Position numbers and translations under genes: made by a program. A model generated the notes under the pieces. The model ran no database searches. It saw only the letters and a list, made by a program, of their open reading frames with translations, and was not told the DNA's origin. Positions 14,746 through 23,568 of a DNA stretch of 64,000 nucleotides are shown here, piece after piece (positions within the stretch are counted from its first letter, which is position 1; the number at the start of each line of letters is the position of its first letter). Origin of the DNA: LH-M37 sp965602855 (GTDB taxonomy: Bacteria; Pseudomonadota; Gammaproteobacteria; SZUA-229); assembly GCA_965602855.1 (NCBI GenBank), contig CBFCZV010000001.1, forward strand, positions 1 through 64,000, written 5' to 3'.

Positions 14746-15729
14746 ATGTCCGAGCTGACGACTAACAATAAACCCATCAAATACGGTATTGATAATGCCC
14801 GTGTTGGTATTGCATTGGGCAGCGGCTCGGCGCGTGGCTGGTCACACATTGGAGTGTTGCAGGCGCTGAACGAAATGGGTATTGAGCCCCATATAGTCGC
14901 TGGTAGTTCTATAGGTGCTCTGGTCGGTGCGGCTTACGCCAATGATCAGCTTGATGAATTAGGAACAATGGTAACTGCGCTCGAATGGAAAGACATCGTC
15001 AGTTATCTGGATATGTCGGTTATCGGTGGTGGACTGGTTCAGGGTGAGAAGATCGCTAAGTTTCTGCGCCAGCATGTAAATCACACAGATATTAAATCTA
15101 TGCCGCGACGCTTTGCTGCAGTTGCGACGGATTTAAATAATGGTAGCGAGGTATGGCTGCAGGATGGTGATCTTCTTGATGCCGTGCGTGCCTCGGTTGC
15201 GTTGCCCGGCCTGTTTACGCCTTTCAAACATAAGGATAGATGGCTGGTTGATGGTGGCCTGGTTGACCCCGTACCGGTTTCATTATGTCGTGCAATGGGC
15301 GCGGATGTCGTTATTGCGGTGAGTTTGAATGCCGATATTGTTGGCAAGCACTTGCGTAATAACCATACACAGGATCATCCCATCATTAGCGATGAAGCGA
15401 TAAAAGAATGTGAACAGGCATTATGGGACAGAATTTCAGATCAGCTGGGTAAGACGATGCAGGCACAGAAAAGCATTCTGTTATCCAGATTATTCGGTGA
15501 CAGTTTAAGCGCGCCGGGGCTTATTGATGTGCTGGCGGGTTCACTCAATATCATGCAGGATCGAATCACTCGAAGCCGTATGGCGGGTGATCCTCCTGAT
15601 ATTATTCTTTCACCCAGACTGGCTCATCTTGGCTTGATGGAATTTGACAGAGGAGAAATAGCCATTGCAGAAGGGCGCGCCTGTGTTGACCGTATGCGGT
15701 CTGCACTTGAACATGTGGTTTCAAGGTAA
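14746..15729 (+). CDS. Patatin-like phospholipase family protein (RssA-type)
   Basis: A 327-residue patatin-fold serine lipase with a Ser-Asp dyad. The oxyanion region is IALGSGSARGWSHIG, the nucleophile elbow is VAGSSIGALVG (GxSxG) and the aspartate lies in WLVDGGLVDPVP (DGG). It lacks a signal peptide, so it should act on phospholipids or acyl esters from the cytoplasmic side. The C-terminal third is a less conserved family extension. It ends before a strong bidirectional terminator shared with groEL. The substrate is unknown. Confidence 0.85.
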   Translation: MSELTTNNKPIKYGIDNARVGIALGSGSARGWSHIGVLQALNEMGIEPHIVAGSSIGALVGAAYANDQLDELGTMVTALEWKDIVSYLDMSVIGGGLVQGEKIAKFLRQHVNHTDIKSMPRRFAAVATDLNNGSEVWLQDGDLLDAVRASVALPGLFTPFKHKDRWLVDGGLVDPVPVSLCRAMGADVVIAVSLNADIVGKHLRNNHTQDHPIISDEAIKECEQALWDRISDQLGKTMQAQKSILLSRLFGDSLSAPGLIDVLAGSLNIMQDRITRSRMAGDPPDIILSPRLAHLGLMEFDRGEIAIAEGRACVDRMRSALEHVVSR

Positions 15730-15734
15730 ATAGA

Positions 15735-15755
15735 ACAGAAAGGGGACGCTACCCT
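15735..15755. repeat. GGGGAC-type REP-like fragment
   Basis: AGAAAGGGGACGCTACCCTTT lies right after the patatin stop codon. It resembles the GGGGAC/GTCCCC variants beside the RAYT gene. Confidence 0.35.
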
Positions 15756-15801
15756 TTAGTGTTGTGCGAATGAATTCGCACCTACAAAAACACCCACCCA
15801 C

Positions 15802-15834
15802 AAAAAAGCCCCGCTGTCACCAGCGGGGCTTTTT
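15802..15834. terminator. Bidirectional rho-independent terminator (patatin/groEL)
   Basis: AAAGCCCCGCTG and CAGCGGGGCTTT form a 12-bp GC-rich stem with a TCAC loop, with A runs on one side and T runs on the other. It sits between two convergent genes and can stop both. Confidence 0.93.
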
Positions 15835-15863
15835 AACTTTCTGCTATAAGCAAAAAAGCAACA

Positions 15864-17504
15864 TTACATCATGCCGCCCATTCCACCCATGCCACCCATA
15901 TCAGGTGCGCCGCCAGCAGCAGCTTCCTGAGGGATTTCAGCAATCATACATTCAGTAGTGATCAACAGACCTGCTACTGATGCAGCATTTTGCAGTGCTG
16001 AACGAGTTACGCGTGTTGGATCAAGAATACCCATCTTAACCATGTCACCGTATTCACCAGTGGCTGCGTTGTAGCCAAGATTACCTTTCTTGGAAGCAAC
16101 GTTAGACAATACAACAGAAGCTTCATCACCAGCATTAGTTACGATCTGACGCAAAGGATCTTCCATTGCACGACGTGCAATAGCGATACCGATGTCCTGA
16201 TCGTGATTGTCGCCGACGACTTTATCAACAGCAGCACAGGCACGGATCAGAGCAACACCACCGCCAGGTACGATACCTTCGGCAACGGCTGCGCGAGTTG
16301 CATGCAGTGCATCGTCAACGCGGTCTTTCTTCTCTTTCATTTCCATTTCGGTTGCAGCGCCAACTTTAATGACTGCAACACCGCCGCCCAATTTAGCCAG
16401 ACGTTCATTCAGTTTTTCTTTGTCGTAATCAGAAGTTGCATCTGCAGCCTGCTTGCGAATTTGTCCAACGCGAGCTTTGATGTCTACTTTTTTACCAGCA
16501 CCGTCAACAATGATAGTGACTTCTTTGCTGATGCTGATGCGTTTAGCTGAACCTAAAAGATCCAGTGTCGCTTCTTCCAGTGACAGACCTACTTCTTCTG
16601 CGATGACAGTACCACCAGTCAGGATTGCGATGTCTTCAAGCATAGCTTTACGACGATCACCAAAACCAGGTGCTTTAACGGCACAAACTTTCACGATGCC
16701 GCGCATGCTGTTAACTACCAATGTAGCTAGTGCTTCGCCTTCAACGTCTTCTGCAATGATCAGCAGTGGACGGCTTGATTTTGCAACTGCTTCAAGTACT
16801 GGCAGCAATTCGCGGATGTTTGAAATTTTCTTGTCAAACAATAAAACGAATGGCTCTTCCAGTTCGGCAGTCATGCTCTGCTGTTTGTTAACAAAGTAAG
16901 GTGAAAGGTAACCGCGATCAAACTGCATACCTTCTACGATGTCCAGCTCGTCTTCCAGTGATGTACCGTCTTCAACAGTAATAACACCTTCGTTACCGAC
17001 TTTCGCCATTGCCTTTGCAATGATTGAACCGACACTTGTATCTGAGTTTGCAGAGATAGTGCCGACTTGCTCGATAGCTTCGTTGCTAGTACAAGGTTTT
17101 GACATTTTTTTCAGTGATGCAACAGCAGCCAGTACAGCTTTGTCGATACCACGTTTCAGATCCATTGGGTTCATGCCCGCAGCGACTGATTTCATGCCTT
17201 CACGAACGATGCCCTGCGCCAGTACAGTCGCAGTAGTAGTACCGTCACCAGCGATGTCAGAAGTCTGTGAAGAAACTTCCTTCACCATCTGTGCGCCCAT
17301 GTTTTCGAATTTGTTTTCCAGTGTGATTTCTTTAGCCACTGTAACGCCATCTTTTGTTACGTGTGGTGAGCCGAATGATTTATCTAAAACTACATTACGA
17401 CCTTTAGGACCAAGCGTTACTTTAACTGCGTTGGCCAGTATGTTAACGCCGTTTACCATTAAGGTACGTGCGTCATCACCAAATAATACTTCTTTTGCTG
17501 ACAT
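15864..17504 (-). CDS. groEL: Chaperonin GroEL (Hsp60)
   Basis: A 546-residue type I chaperonin of normal length. It begins MSAKEVLFGDDARTLMVNGV, has VTLGPKGRNVVLD and the ATP-site GDGTTTATVLA, and ends in a GGM-repeat tail (GGMGGMGGMM). It forms the double heptameric ring that folds cytosolic proteins with GroES. It is downstream of groES with a 52-nt gap, and both are under the CIRCE-controlled promoter. Its 3' end meets a strong terminator. Confidence 0.99.
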   Translation of the reverse strand: MSAKEVLFGDDARTLMVNGVNILANAVKVTLGPKGRNVVLDKSFGSPHVTKDGVTVAKEITLENKFENMGAQMVKEVSSQTSDIAGDGTTTATVLAQGIVREGMKSVAAGMNPMDLKRGIDKAVLAAVASLKKMSKPCTSNEAIEQVGTISANSDTSVGSIIAKAMAKVGNEGVITVEDGTSLEDELDIVEGMQFDRGYLSPYFVNKQQSMTAELEEPFVLLFDKKISNIRELLPVLEAVAKSSRPLLIIAEDVEGEALATLVVNSMRGIVKVCAVKAPGFGDRRKAMLEDIAILTGGTVIAEEVGLSLEEATLDLLGSAKRISISKEVTIIVDGAGKKVDIKARVGQIRKQAADATSDYDKEKLNERLAKLGGGVAVIKVGAATEMEMKEKKDRVDDALHATRAAVAEGIVPGGGVALIRACAAVDKVVGDNHDQDIGIAIARRAMEDPLRQIVTNAGDEASVVLSNVASKKGNLGYNAATGEYGDMVKMGILDPTRVTRSALQNAASVAGLLITTECMIAEIPQEAAAGGAPDMGGMGGMGGMM

Positions 17505-17556
17505 GTTTATTTCCTCTAAAAATTCTTAATTCTATGAAAAGTAGTGAAGCTGTGGA

Positions 17557-17844
17557 TTAACCCAATACAGCCAGAATATCGTCTTCTTTCATGATGAGCA
17601 GTTCTTCGCCGTCGATTTTAACGGTGGTGCCTGCATAGTTACTGAAGTAAACCTTGTCGCCTACTTTCACATCCAACGCGCGAACATCTCCATTTTCAGA
17701 GATTCTTCCGTTACCTACAGCCAGCACTTCGCCACCCTGTGGAGCTTCGGTTGCTGAATCAGGAAGCACGATACCGCCTGCGCTAGTAGTCTCTTTTTCC
17801 ATACGTTTAACAACCACACGGTCGTGTAATGGACGTAATTTCAT
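17557..17844 (-). CDS. groES: Co-chaperonin GroES (Hsp10)
   Basis: A 95-residue co-chaperonin of normal length: MKLRPLHDRVVVKRMEKETT, the mobile-loop region around TSAGGIVLPDSATEAPQGGE, and the C-terminal GEELLIMKEDDILAVL. It caps the GroEL ring. It is first in the groESL operon. The leader holds a perfect CIRCE operator beginning 21 nt upstream of the ATG, so repression by HrcA is expected. Confidence 0.99.
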   Translation of the reverse strand: MKLRPLHDRVVVKRMEKETTSAGGIVLPDSATEAPQGGEVLAVGNGRISENGDVRALDVKVGDKVYFSNYAGTTVKIDGEELLIMKEDDILAVLG

Positions 17845-17864
17845 TGTTTATATCCTCTGTTTAA

Positions 17865-17891
17865 TTAGCACTCTATTCGAATGAGTGCTAA
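17865..17891 (-). promoter_or_regulatory. CIRCE operator (HrcA binding site) of groESL
   Basis: TTAGCACTC, nine bases, then GAGTGCTAA: a perfect match to the CIRCE consensus. It sits in the groES leader, immediately downstream of the -10 box. HrcA repression relieved by heat or GroEL depletion is the known mode. No hrcA gene is in this window. Confidence 0.96.
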
Positions 17892-17918
17892 TCATAATGA
17901 CGAAACGATCAGAGTCAA
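17891..17918 (-). promoter_or_regulatory. Sigma-70-type promoter of groESL
   Basis: On the minus strand TTGACT (17918-17913) and TATGAT (17896-17891) are separated by 16 nt, directly before the CIRCE element. Near-consensus boxes at good spacing suggest strong vegetative transcription kept in check by HrcA. Confidence 0.8.
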
Positions 17919-18001
17919 GGCCAGAGCGGCACTCAACCCCATACTGGGGGCATTAATGTGGGCTGTTTTGGTGATTACAAGAGTAACGAGGAAAAAAGAG
18001 G

Positions 18002-18490
18002 CTATTCATCATCCTTGCGCTGAAATTCACCTTCGAGGGTACGACCTCCGCTGCTCTGGCTGGAATTGTCGCCTGCCTGATCATTTTCACGAAATTGGCG
18101 GTGATGGAACTCGTGGCTCTGAAAACCGTGCATCTGCACGCTGCCGCGTTTAATAAAGCCGCGAATCAGGGCTTGTCGGGTGAAGGGAATCAGACAGATA
18201 AAGCCCAGCGTATCGGTGAGAAAGCCCGGGGTAATCAACAGCGCACCACCCACAGCCAGCACGATACCTTCCATCATCTCCATCGCTGGCATCGCGCCCT
18301 GCGCCATATTCTGCTGTGCTCGCTGCAAGGTCTTGAAGCCCTGCATGCGTAACAAATTAACACCAACGACGGCGGTGCCAATGACGATCATCACTGTCCA
18401 TAAAGCACCAATATGACCACCCACCTTGATAATAAGGTACAGCTCGATCAGCGGTATAATGACAAAAAGTAATGGCCAGTTTCTATGCAT
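18002..18490 (-). CDS. fxsA: FxsA family membrane protein
   Basis: A 162-residue inner-membrane protein with three or four hydrophobic helices: LLFVIIPLIELYLIIKVGG, WTVMIVIGTAVVGVNLLR, then GIVLAVGGALLITPGFLTD with the family's typical PGFLTD turn, and a hydrophilic tail. In E. coli FxsA (YjeG-type) relieves T7 exclusion by F plasmid; its ordinary job is unknown. Location next to groESL is common in gammaproteobacteria. It is transcribed in the same direction as groESL but lies upstream of its promoter. Confidence 0.88.
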   Translation of the reverse strand: MHRNWPLLFVIIPLIELYLIIKVGGHIGALWTVMIVIGTAVVGVNLLRMQGFKTLQRAQQNMAQGAMPAMEMMEGIVLAVGGALLITPGFLTDTLGFICLIPFTRQALIRGFIKRGSVQMHGFQSHEFHHRQFRENDQAGDNSSQSSGGRTLEGEFQRKDDE

Positions 18491-18688
18491 AAGGGTCTCT
18501 GAATAATTAATAGCTTGCTTAAGATTCTTTTAAGCGGTTGTTTGCTAAGATCAATACCGCGCCTACAAGGTTCCATTGATTGAGCACAGATATTGAACTT
18601 GGTAGCGCTATTTTGTACTAAACATGAGCGCTCTGCCATCCTGTAGGCAGATCGTTCTCATAATTAACAGACAGTATTCGAGCTTTAC

Positions 18689-20575
18689 ATGAAACCATTT
18701 AAACATTTTGCCGCTTTATTCACTCTAATACTGACCACAAGCCTGTTCCAGCATCCCGCCATCGCTTCGGGTGGTTCCGGCCTGTTCGATTCATTCGGCA
18801 TGGGCGGACAGGATGAAATCCTCGGTGTCGATGAGGCTTTCATACTCAACACCAGAACCACAGGCAGCGCATTTATCGCTGATATTAAAATCACCGAAGG
18901 TCATTATTTATATCAAGATAAAGTCAAAATTTCAGTTGATGACCCCGATGTAAAGACCGGTGAACTGCAACTACCCGAAGGTGAATCCAAATACGATGAA
19001 GTGTTCGAGAAAACACTTTATGTTTATCACCACGATATCGAAGTCGTCCTGCCCCTGCGTTATACAGGTAATGTGGACAAAGACGTTGTTTTCAAGATTG
19101 AATATCAGGGCTGCTCTGAAATTGCGGGCATTTGCTATCCACCACAAACTAAAATGGTGACCACCAAACTACTAGCCGCCAGCGCTACAACAGCAGCTAT
19201 CGACCCTGCACTAGCCGTGGCTGCTCCATCTGACACTGCCCAGGTTTCTGAACAGGACAAAATGTCTGACGCACTACGATCAGGCAATACCTGGATAACC
19301 CTGCTGGCCTTTTTTGCAGCTGGACTTTTGCTGGCCTTCACTCCCTGCGTTTTCCCAATGATTCCTATTTTGATGGGTATTATCGTCGGCCAGGGTGAAA
19401 CCCAGAGCGTGAAAAAATCCTTCATCCTGTCGCTGGTTTATGTGCTGGCGATGGCTTCGACTTATACCATTATCGGTATTCTGGTCGGTCTCTCCGGTGA
19501 AAACATTCAGGCCTGGTTCCAGAACCCGTGGATTATTGGCAGCTTTGCCGCTATTTTTGTCGCACTGGCTTTTTCCATGTTCGGCTTCTACGAATTACAG
19601 ATGCCAGCCTCAGTACAGAACAAACTGGCTCAAATCAGCAACAACCAGCAAGGTGGCACACTGCTAGGCACAGCCATCATGGGCTTTCTCTCAGCGCTGA
19701 TTGTCGGCCCCTGCGTTACCGCCCCGCTAGTCGGCGCACTTATCTATATCGCTGAAACCGGTGATGCTGTACTGGGTGGCATGGCGCTATTTTCTCTGAG
19801 CATGGGCATGGGCGCACCACTGTTGGTACTGGGTGCTTCCGCTGGAAAAATACTGCCCAAAGCTGGCGCATGGATGGAAACCACCAAAGCTGTATTTGGT
19901 GTCATGCTTCTGGGCCTGGGTATCTGGTTACTGGAACGCGTTGCACCCGCTGCTGCAACCATGACCTTGTGGTCAGCACTATTAATTATCTCGGCTATTT
20001 ATATAGGCGCACTAACTACGCTAAGTAAAGATGACTCCGGCTGGAAAAAACTCTGGAAGGGACTGGGAATCATCCTGCTGCTTTATGGTATCGCCATATT
20101 CGTTGGCATGATGGCGGGCAATAGAAATATTTTTCAGCCGCTGCAAGGCCTGAGTAATGCAGGTTCATCGATGTCGGCACAAAGTAATTCAAACCAGCAA
20201 ACATCGCATCTAAATTTCAAACAGATCAAAGGTGTTGAAGGCTTAAACGCTGCACTGGCTGAAGCCAAAGCCCAAAACAAGGCGGTGATGCTCGACTTTT
20301 ATGCTGACTGGTGCATCTCCTGTAAAGAAATGGAAGTGCTCACCTTTTCTGACCCTGCGGTTCAGCAGGCACTAGAGGGCGTTGTCCTGTTACAGGCCGA
20401 TGTCACCCCCAACGATGACAAGGATCGAGCACTCTATAAGCACTTTGGTATTATCGGTCCACCTTCTATTATGTTTTTTAACCGCGAAGGTAAAGAGCTG
20501 AAAAACTTTCGTATAGTTGGCTACCAGAATGCGGAGCAATTTACGAAACATATTCAGCGTACTGCTATTAAGTAA
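18689..20575 (+). CDS. dsbD: Thiol:disulfide interchange protein DsbD
   Basis: A 628-residue inner-membrane electron carrier with the full three-part design. After a signal peptide, the periplasmic N-domain has the cysteines of GCSEIAGICYPP. Then come eight predicted helices with the redox pair in FTPCVFPMIPIL and GPCVTAPLVG. The C-terminal thioredoxin domain has DWCISCKEM. It passes electrons from cytosolic thioredoxin to periplasmic thiols, for DsbC or cytochrome c maturation. Its stop overlaps the next gene's ATG by 1 nt (TAATG), so the TlpA-like partner is co-translated. Confidence 0.95.
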   Translation: MKPFKHFAALFTLILTTSLFQHPAIASGGSGLFDSFGMGGQDEILGVDEAFILNTRTTGSAFIADIKITEGHYLYQDKVKISVDDPDVKTGELQLPEGESKYDEVFEKTLYVYHHDIEVVLPLRYTGNVDKDVVFKIEYQGCSEIAGICYPPQTKMVTTKLLAASATTAAIDPALAVAAPSDTAQVSEQDKMSDALRSGNTWITLLAFFAAGLLLAFTPCVFPMIPILMGIIVGQGETQSVKKSFILSLVYVLAMASTYTIIGILVGLSGENIQAWFQNPWIIGSFAAIFVALAFSMFGFYELQMPASVQNKLAQISNNQQGGTLLGTAIMGFLSALIVGPCVTAPLVGALIYIAETGDAVLGGMALFSLSMGMGAPLLVLGASAGKILPKAGAWMETTKAVFGVMLLGLGIWLLERVAPAAATMTLWSALLIISAIYIGALTTLSKDDSGWKKLWKGLGIILLLYGIAIFVGMMAGNRNIFQPLQGLSNAGSSMSAQSNSNQQTSHLNFKQIKGVEGLNAALAEAKAQNKAVMLDFYADWCISCKEMEVLTFSDPAVQQALEGVVLLQADVTPNDDKDRALYKHFGIIGPPSIMFFNREGKELKNFRIVGYQNAEQFTKHIQRTAIK

Positions 20576-21153
20576 TGATCAATCCAAAAAAAGTGCTGCC
20601 GATTCTGGTTATTCTTTTTGTCTCAACGATTTCAACCTATGCAGTTCAGCGTTACCTCGTGGGGCAGAATGCCAGTGACAGAATACCGGCCTTCCCGGAA
20701 CTTGCCACCACCGGCCCCGATGGTCAGGCTCTGATACGCCCGGAATTTGCTATGGCCGATATCAATGGCCAGATAAGAAATATAAAAGACTGGGACGGCC
20801 AAATTATTTTGCTGAATTTCTGGGCTACCTGGTGCCCGCCCTGTTTGAAGGAAATTCCCGATTTTATTGAGTTGCAGGAACAATATGGTGATCAGGGTTT
20901 TCAGGTCATCGGCATCGCCGTTGATAATGAAGAAGACGTTCGTGACTATATCAATGAAGTGAAAATAAATTACCCTGTTATAGCTGCAGAAAACGAGGCT
21001 ATCGAGCTTGCCAGCCGCTATGGCAATAAAATAGGTGGACTCCCCTACTCCGTGATCATCAATCGCAAAAGCGAAATTAGCGACAAGATCATGGGAGAAC
21101 TGAGCAAGATTAAAGCAGAAAAAATACTGGAAAAGCTAGATATAAAAATCTAA
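20575..21153 (+). CDS. TlpA-family thioredoxin-like protein
   Basis: 192 residues: one N-terminal membrane anchor or uncleaved signal (KVLPILVILFVSTIST), then a thioredoxin fold with NFWATWCPPCLKEIPDFIEL and a WCPPC active site, and a cis-proline loop in GGLPYSVIINR. It is a periplasm-facing disulfide reductase of the TlpA/ResA type. Coupling to dsbD by a TAATG overlap suggests that DsbD keeps it reduced, possibly for cytochrome c assembly or a dedicated partner. Confidence 0.88.
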   Translation: MINPKKVLPILVILFVSTISTYAVQRYLVGQNASDRIPAFPELATTGPDGQALIRPEFAMADINGQIRNIKDWDGQIILLNFWATWCPPCLKEIPDFIELQEQYGDQGFQVIGIAVDNEEDVRDYINEVKINYPVIAAENEAIELASRYGNKIGGLPYSVIINRKSEISDKIMGELSKIKAEKILEKLDIKI

Positions 21154-21277
21154 TTGTGCACAAGTTCACGAAACTCACCTTTATTTCACAATAAAATCGC
21201 CGAAACAGTGGACAAATCCACTTATTTTATGCAGAATAATTAGTCTCTGTTAATACTTGGCTGCTAAAAACAAAAAA

Positions 21278-21721
21278 ATGCCCGATCTGCTCGTCATCAA
21301 TGGTCCTAATCTGAACTTGCTAGGCACACGTGAACCGAAACACTACGGTTCTGACACCCTTGACGACATCAATAAAAGACTGGAATCACAGGCCACTGAA
21401 CGGGGCTTTAGTCTCGAGTGCATTCAGAGTAATTCAGAAGTCGAGCTAATCGAAAAAATTCACCAAACAAATAATAATGGCGTGAGATTTATTTTAATAA
21501 ACCCCGCGGCATTTACACATACCAGTGTAGCGTTACGTGATGCTTTAAGCGGAGTTGGAATTCCTTTCATAGAAATCCACCTCTCCAACGTACATGCCCG
21601 CGAAGCGTTCCGGGAACACTCTTATTTCTCCGACATTGCTGTTGGCGTTATATCAGGTCTCGGCGCAATCGGTTATGAACTTGCATTACAAGCTGCGCTA
21701 CAACAACTCACCAGAGGTTGA
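21278..21721 (+). CDS. aroQ: 3-dehydroquinate dehydratase, type II
   Basis: Catalyses dehydroquinate to dehydroshikimate (shikimate pathway, step 3). The 147 residues fit the dodecameric type II enzyme. Visible motifs: LLVINGPNLNLLGTREPKHYG with the catalytic tyrosine loop, INPAAFTHTSVALRDAL, and EIHLSNVHAREAFREHSYFS with the catalytic His-Arg region. I chose the ATG at 21278, which gives standard length; a TTG seven codons earlier is possible. The accB start lies 5 nt beyond the stop codon. Confidence 0.96.
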   Translation: MPDLLVINGPNLNLLGTREPKHYGSDTLDDINKRLESQATERGFSLECIQSNSEVELIEKIHQTNNNGVRFILINPAAFTHTSVALRDALSGVGIPFIEIHLSNVHAREAFREHSYFSDIAVGVISGLGAIGYELALQAALQQLTRG

Positions 21722-21726
21722 TCCTA

Positions 21727-22179
21727 ATGGATATTCGCAAAGTTAAAAAATTAATTGAATTATTAGACGAATCCGGCGTTGCCGAAATCGAGATTCACGA
21801 AGGCGAAGAATCAGTTCGCATTTCCCGTTACAGTCAAAATGCACCTACTGCTGCACCAGTTCAATACGCACCTGCCGCTGCGCCAGCACCTGTCGCTGAA
21901 GCTGCACCTGCTGCTGCCGAAAGCAGTGCCGATGCAACACCTAGTGGTCACTCCGTTGATTCACCGATGGTCGGTACTTATTACGGCGCTGCTTCTCCGG
22001 GTGCCAAGAACTTTGTCAATGTTGGCGACACTGTTGCTGAAGGCGACACCGTTTGCATTATCGAAGCCATGAAAATTCTTAACCAGATCGAAGCCGATAA
22101 ATCCGGCGTGGTTAAAGCTATTCTTGTCGAAAATGGTCAGCCTGTTGAATTCGGCCAACCTCTCGTTATCATCGAGTAA
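21727..22179 (+). CDS. accB: Acetyl-CoA carboxylase biotin carboxyl carrier protein
   Basis: A 150-residue BCCP. An N-terminal helix (DIRKVKKLIELLDESGVAEI) is followed by an Ala/Pro-rich flexible linker and the biotinyl domain. The biotin-accepting Lys116 sits in EAMKILNQIEAD, with isoleucine replacing the common second methionine. It carries carboxybiotin between AccC and AccAD in fatty-acid synthesis. The start is the ATG at 21727, with AGAGG upstream and inside the aroQ stop region. accC follows after 8 nt. Confidence 0.97.
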   Translation: MDIRKVKKLIELLDESGVAEIEIHEGEESVRISRYSQNAPTAAPVQYAPAAAPAPVAEAAPAAAESSADATPSGHSVDSPMVGTYYGAASPGAKNFVNVGDTVAEGDTVCIIEAMKILNQIEADKSGVVKAILVENGQPVEFGQPLVIIE

Positions 22180-22187
22180 CCCTTATT

Positions 22188-23531
22188 ATGTTAGCTAAAG
22201 TTGTTATCGCTAATCGCGGTGAAATTGCACTGCGTATTCTTCGAGCCTGCCGTGAGCTCGGCATTAAAACTGTTGCCGTTCATTCAGAAGCCGACCGTGA
22301 TCTCAAACACGTTCGCCTCGCTGATGAATCTGTTTGTATCGGTCCTGCTCCCTCTGACAAAAGTTATTTGAACGTGCCCGCTATTATCAGCGCTGCTGAG
22401 GTCACTGATGCTGTAGGTATTCATCCCGGTTATGGTTTTCTTTCTGAAAACGCTGACTTTGCGGAACGCGTTGAAGACAGCGGTTTTGTTTTCATTGGTC
22501 CTAAAGCAGAGTCGATTCGCATCATGGGCGACAAGGTTGCCGCAATTAAAGCTATGCAAGAAGCTGGCGTACCTTGTGTACCCGGTTCTGATGGCCCGCT
22601 CGGCGAAGATACTGAAACCAATATAAAACTCGCAAAAAAAATTGGTTATCCCATCATTATTAAAGCAGCCGGTGGTGGTGGCGGTCGAGGTATGCGCGTG
22701 GTGCATTCTGAAGCCTCATTATTAAACTCCGTCGCACTCACCAAACAGGAAGCCGGTCAGTTCTTTGGTAATGACGTGGTCTACATGGAGAAATATTTAG
22801 AGACTCCACGCCACGTAGAAATACAGGTGCTTTCTGATGGCCAGGGCAACGCTATTCATCTAGCTGAACGCGATTGCTCTATGCAACGCAGAAATCAAAA
22901 AGTCGTTGAAGAGGCACCCGCACCAGGAATCTCCGAAAAATTACGTAATGAAATTGGCCAACGTTGTGTCGATGCCTGCATAAAGATTAATTACCGTGGT
23001 GCAGGCACTTTTGAGTTCCTGTTTCAGGATGATGAATTCTATTTCATTGAAATGAATACTCGCGTACAGGTTGAACATCCTGTGACTGAAATGATCACCG
23101 GTGTTGATATCATTAAAGAGCAGTTATACATCGCGTCGGGCGAAAAACTTCGCTACAAACAGAGCGACATCAAAGTGACTGGACATGCTATTGAATGTCG
23201 TCTTAACGCGGAAGATGCGCGCACATTCATGCCCTCACCCGGTAAGATCGAACGCTATCACGCACCCGGCGGTCCTGGTATTCGTGTAGACACGCATATT
23301 TATGCAGGCTACAGCGTACCACCTCATTACGACTCCATGATTGGAAAATTGATTGCCTACGGCAACGACCGTGATATTGCCATCGCTCGTATGCAGGGTG
23401 CGCTAGCTGAAATAAGCATCACCGGCATCAGAACCAATATCGATTTGCATAAAGATATTCTGGGAGATGCCGCATTCCAGGCGGGTGGCACCAACATCCA
23501 CTACCTGGAAAAGAAACTGGGTATTGATTAA
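22188..23531 (+). CDS. accC: Acetyl-CoA carboxylase biotin carboxylase subunit
   Basis: A 447-residue ATP-grasp enzyme that carboxylates biotin on AccB using bicarbonate and ATP. Visible: KVVIANRGEIALRILRACRE, the substrate loop HPGYGFLSENADFAE, the glycine-rich AAGGGGGRGMRVV lid, and EMNTRVQVEHPVTEM with metal and biotin contacts. It is the last gene of aroQ-accBC, with a strong terminator directly after the stop. The prmA gene that often follows is absent here. Confidence 0.98.
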   Translation: MLAKVVIANRGEIALRILRACRELGIKTVAVHSEADRDLKHVRLADESVCIGPAPSDKSYLNVPAIISAAEVTDAVGIHPGYGFLSENADFAERVEDSGFVFIGPKAESIRIMGDKVAAIKAMQEAGVPCVPGSDGPLGEDTETNIKLAKKIGYPIIIKAAGGGGGRGMRVVHSEASLLNSVALTKQEAGQFFGNDVVYMEKYLETPRHVEIQVLSDGQGNAIHLAERDCSMQRRNQKVVEEAPAPGISEKLRNEIGQRCVDACIKINYRGAGTFEFLFQDDEFYFIEMNTRVQVEHPVTEMITGVDIIKEQLYIASGEKLRYKQSDIKVTGHAIECRLNAEDARTFMPSPGKIERYHAPGGPGIRVDTHIYAGYSVPPHYDSMIGKLIAYGNDRDIAIARMQGALAEISITGIRTNIDLHKDILGDAAFQAGGTNIHYLEKKLGID

Positions 23532-23561
23532 AAAAATGGCCAGCTTAGCTGGCCATTTTTT
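23531..23561. terminator. Rho-independent terminator after accC
   Basis: AAAAAATGGCCAGC, a TTA loop, then GCTGGCCATTTTTT: a perfect stem flanked by A and T runs, between convergent accC and the TraB/GumN gene, so bidirectional. Confidence 0.95.
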
Positions 23562-23568
23562 ATCTAAA

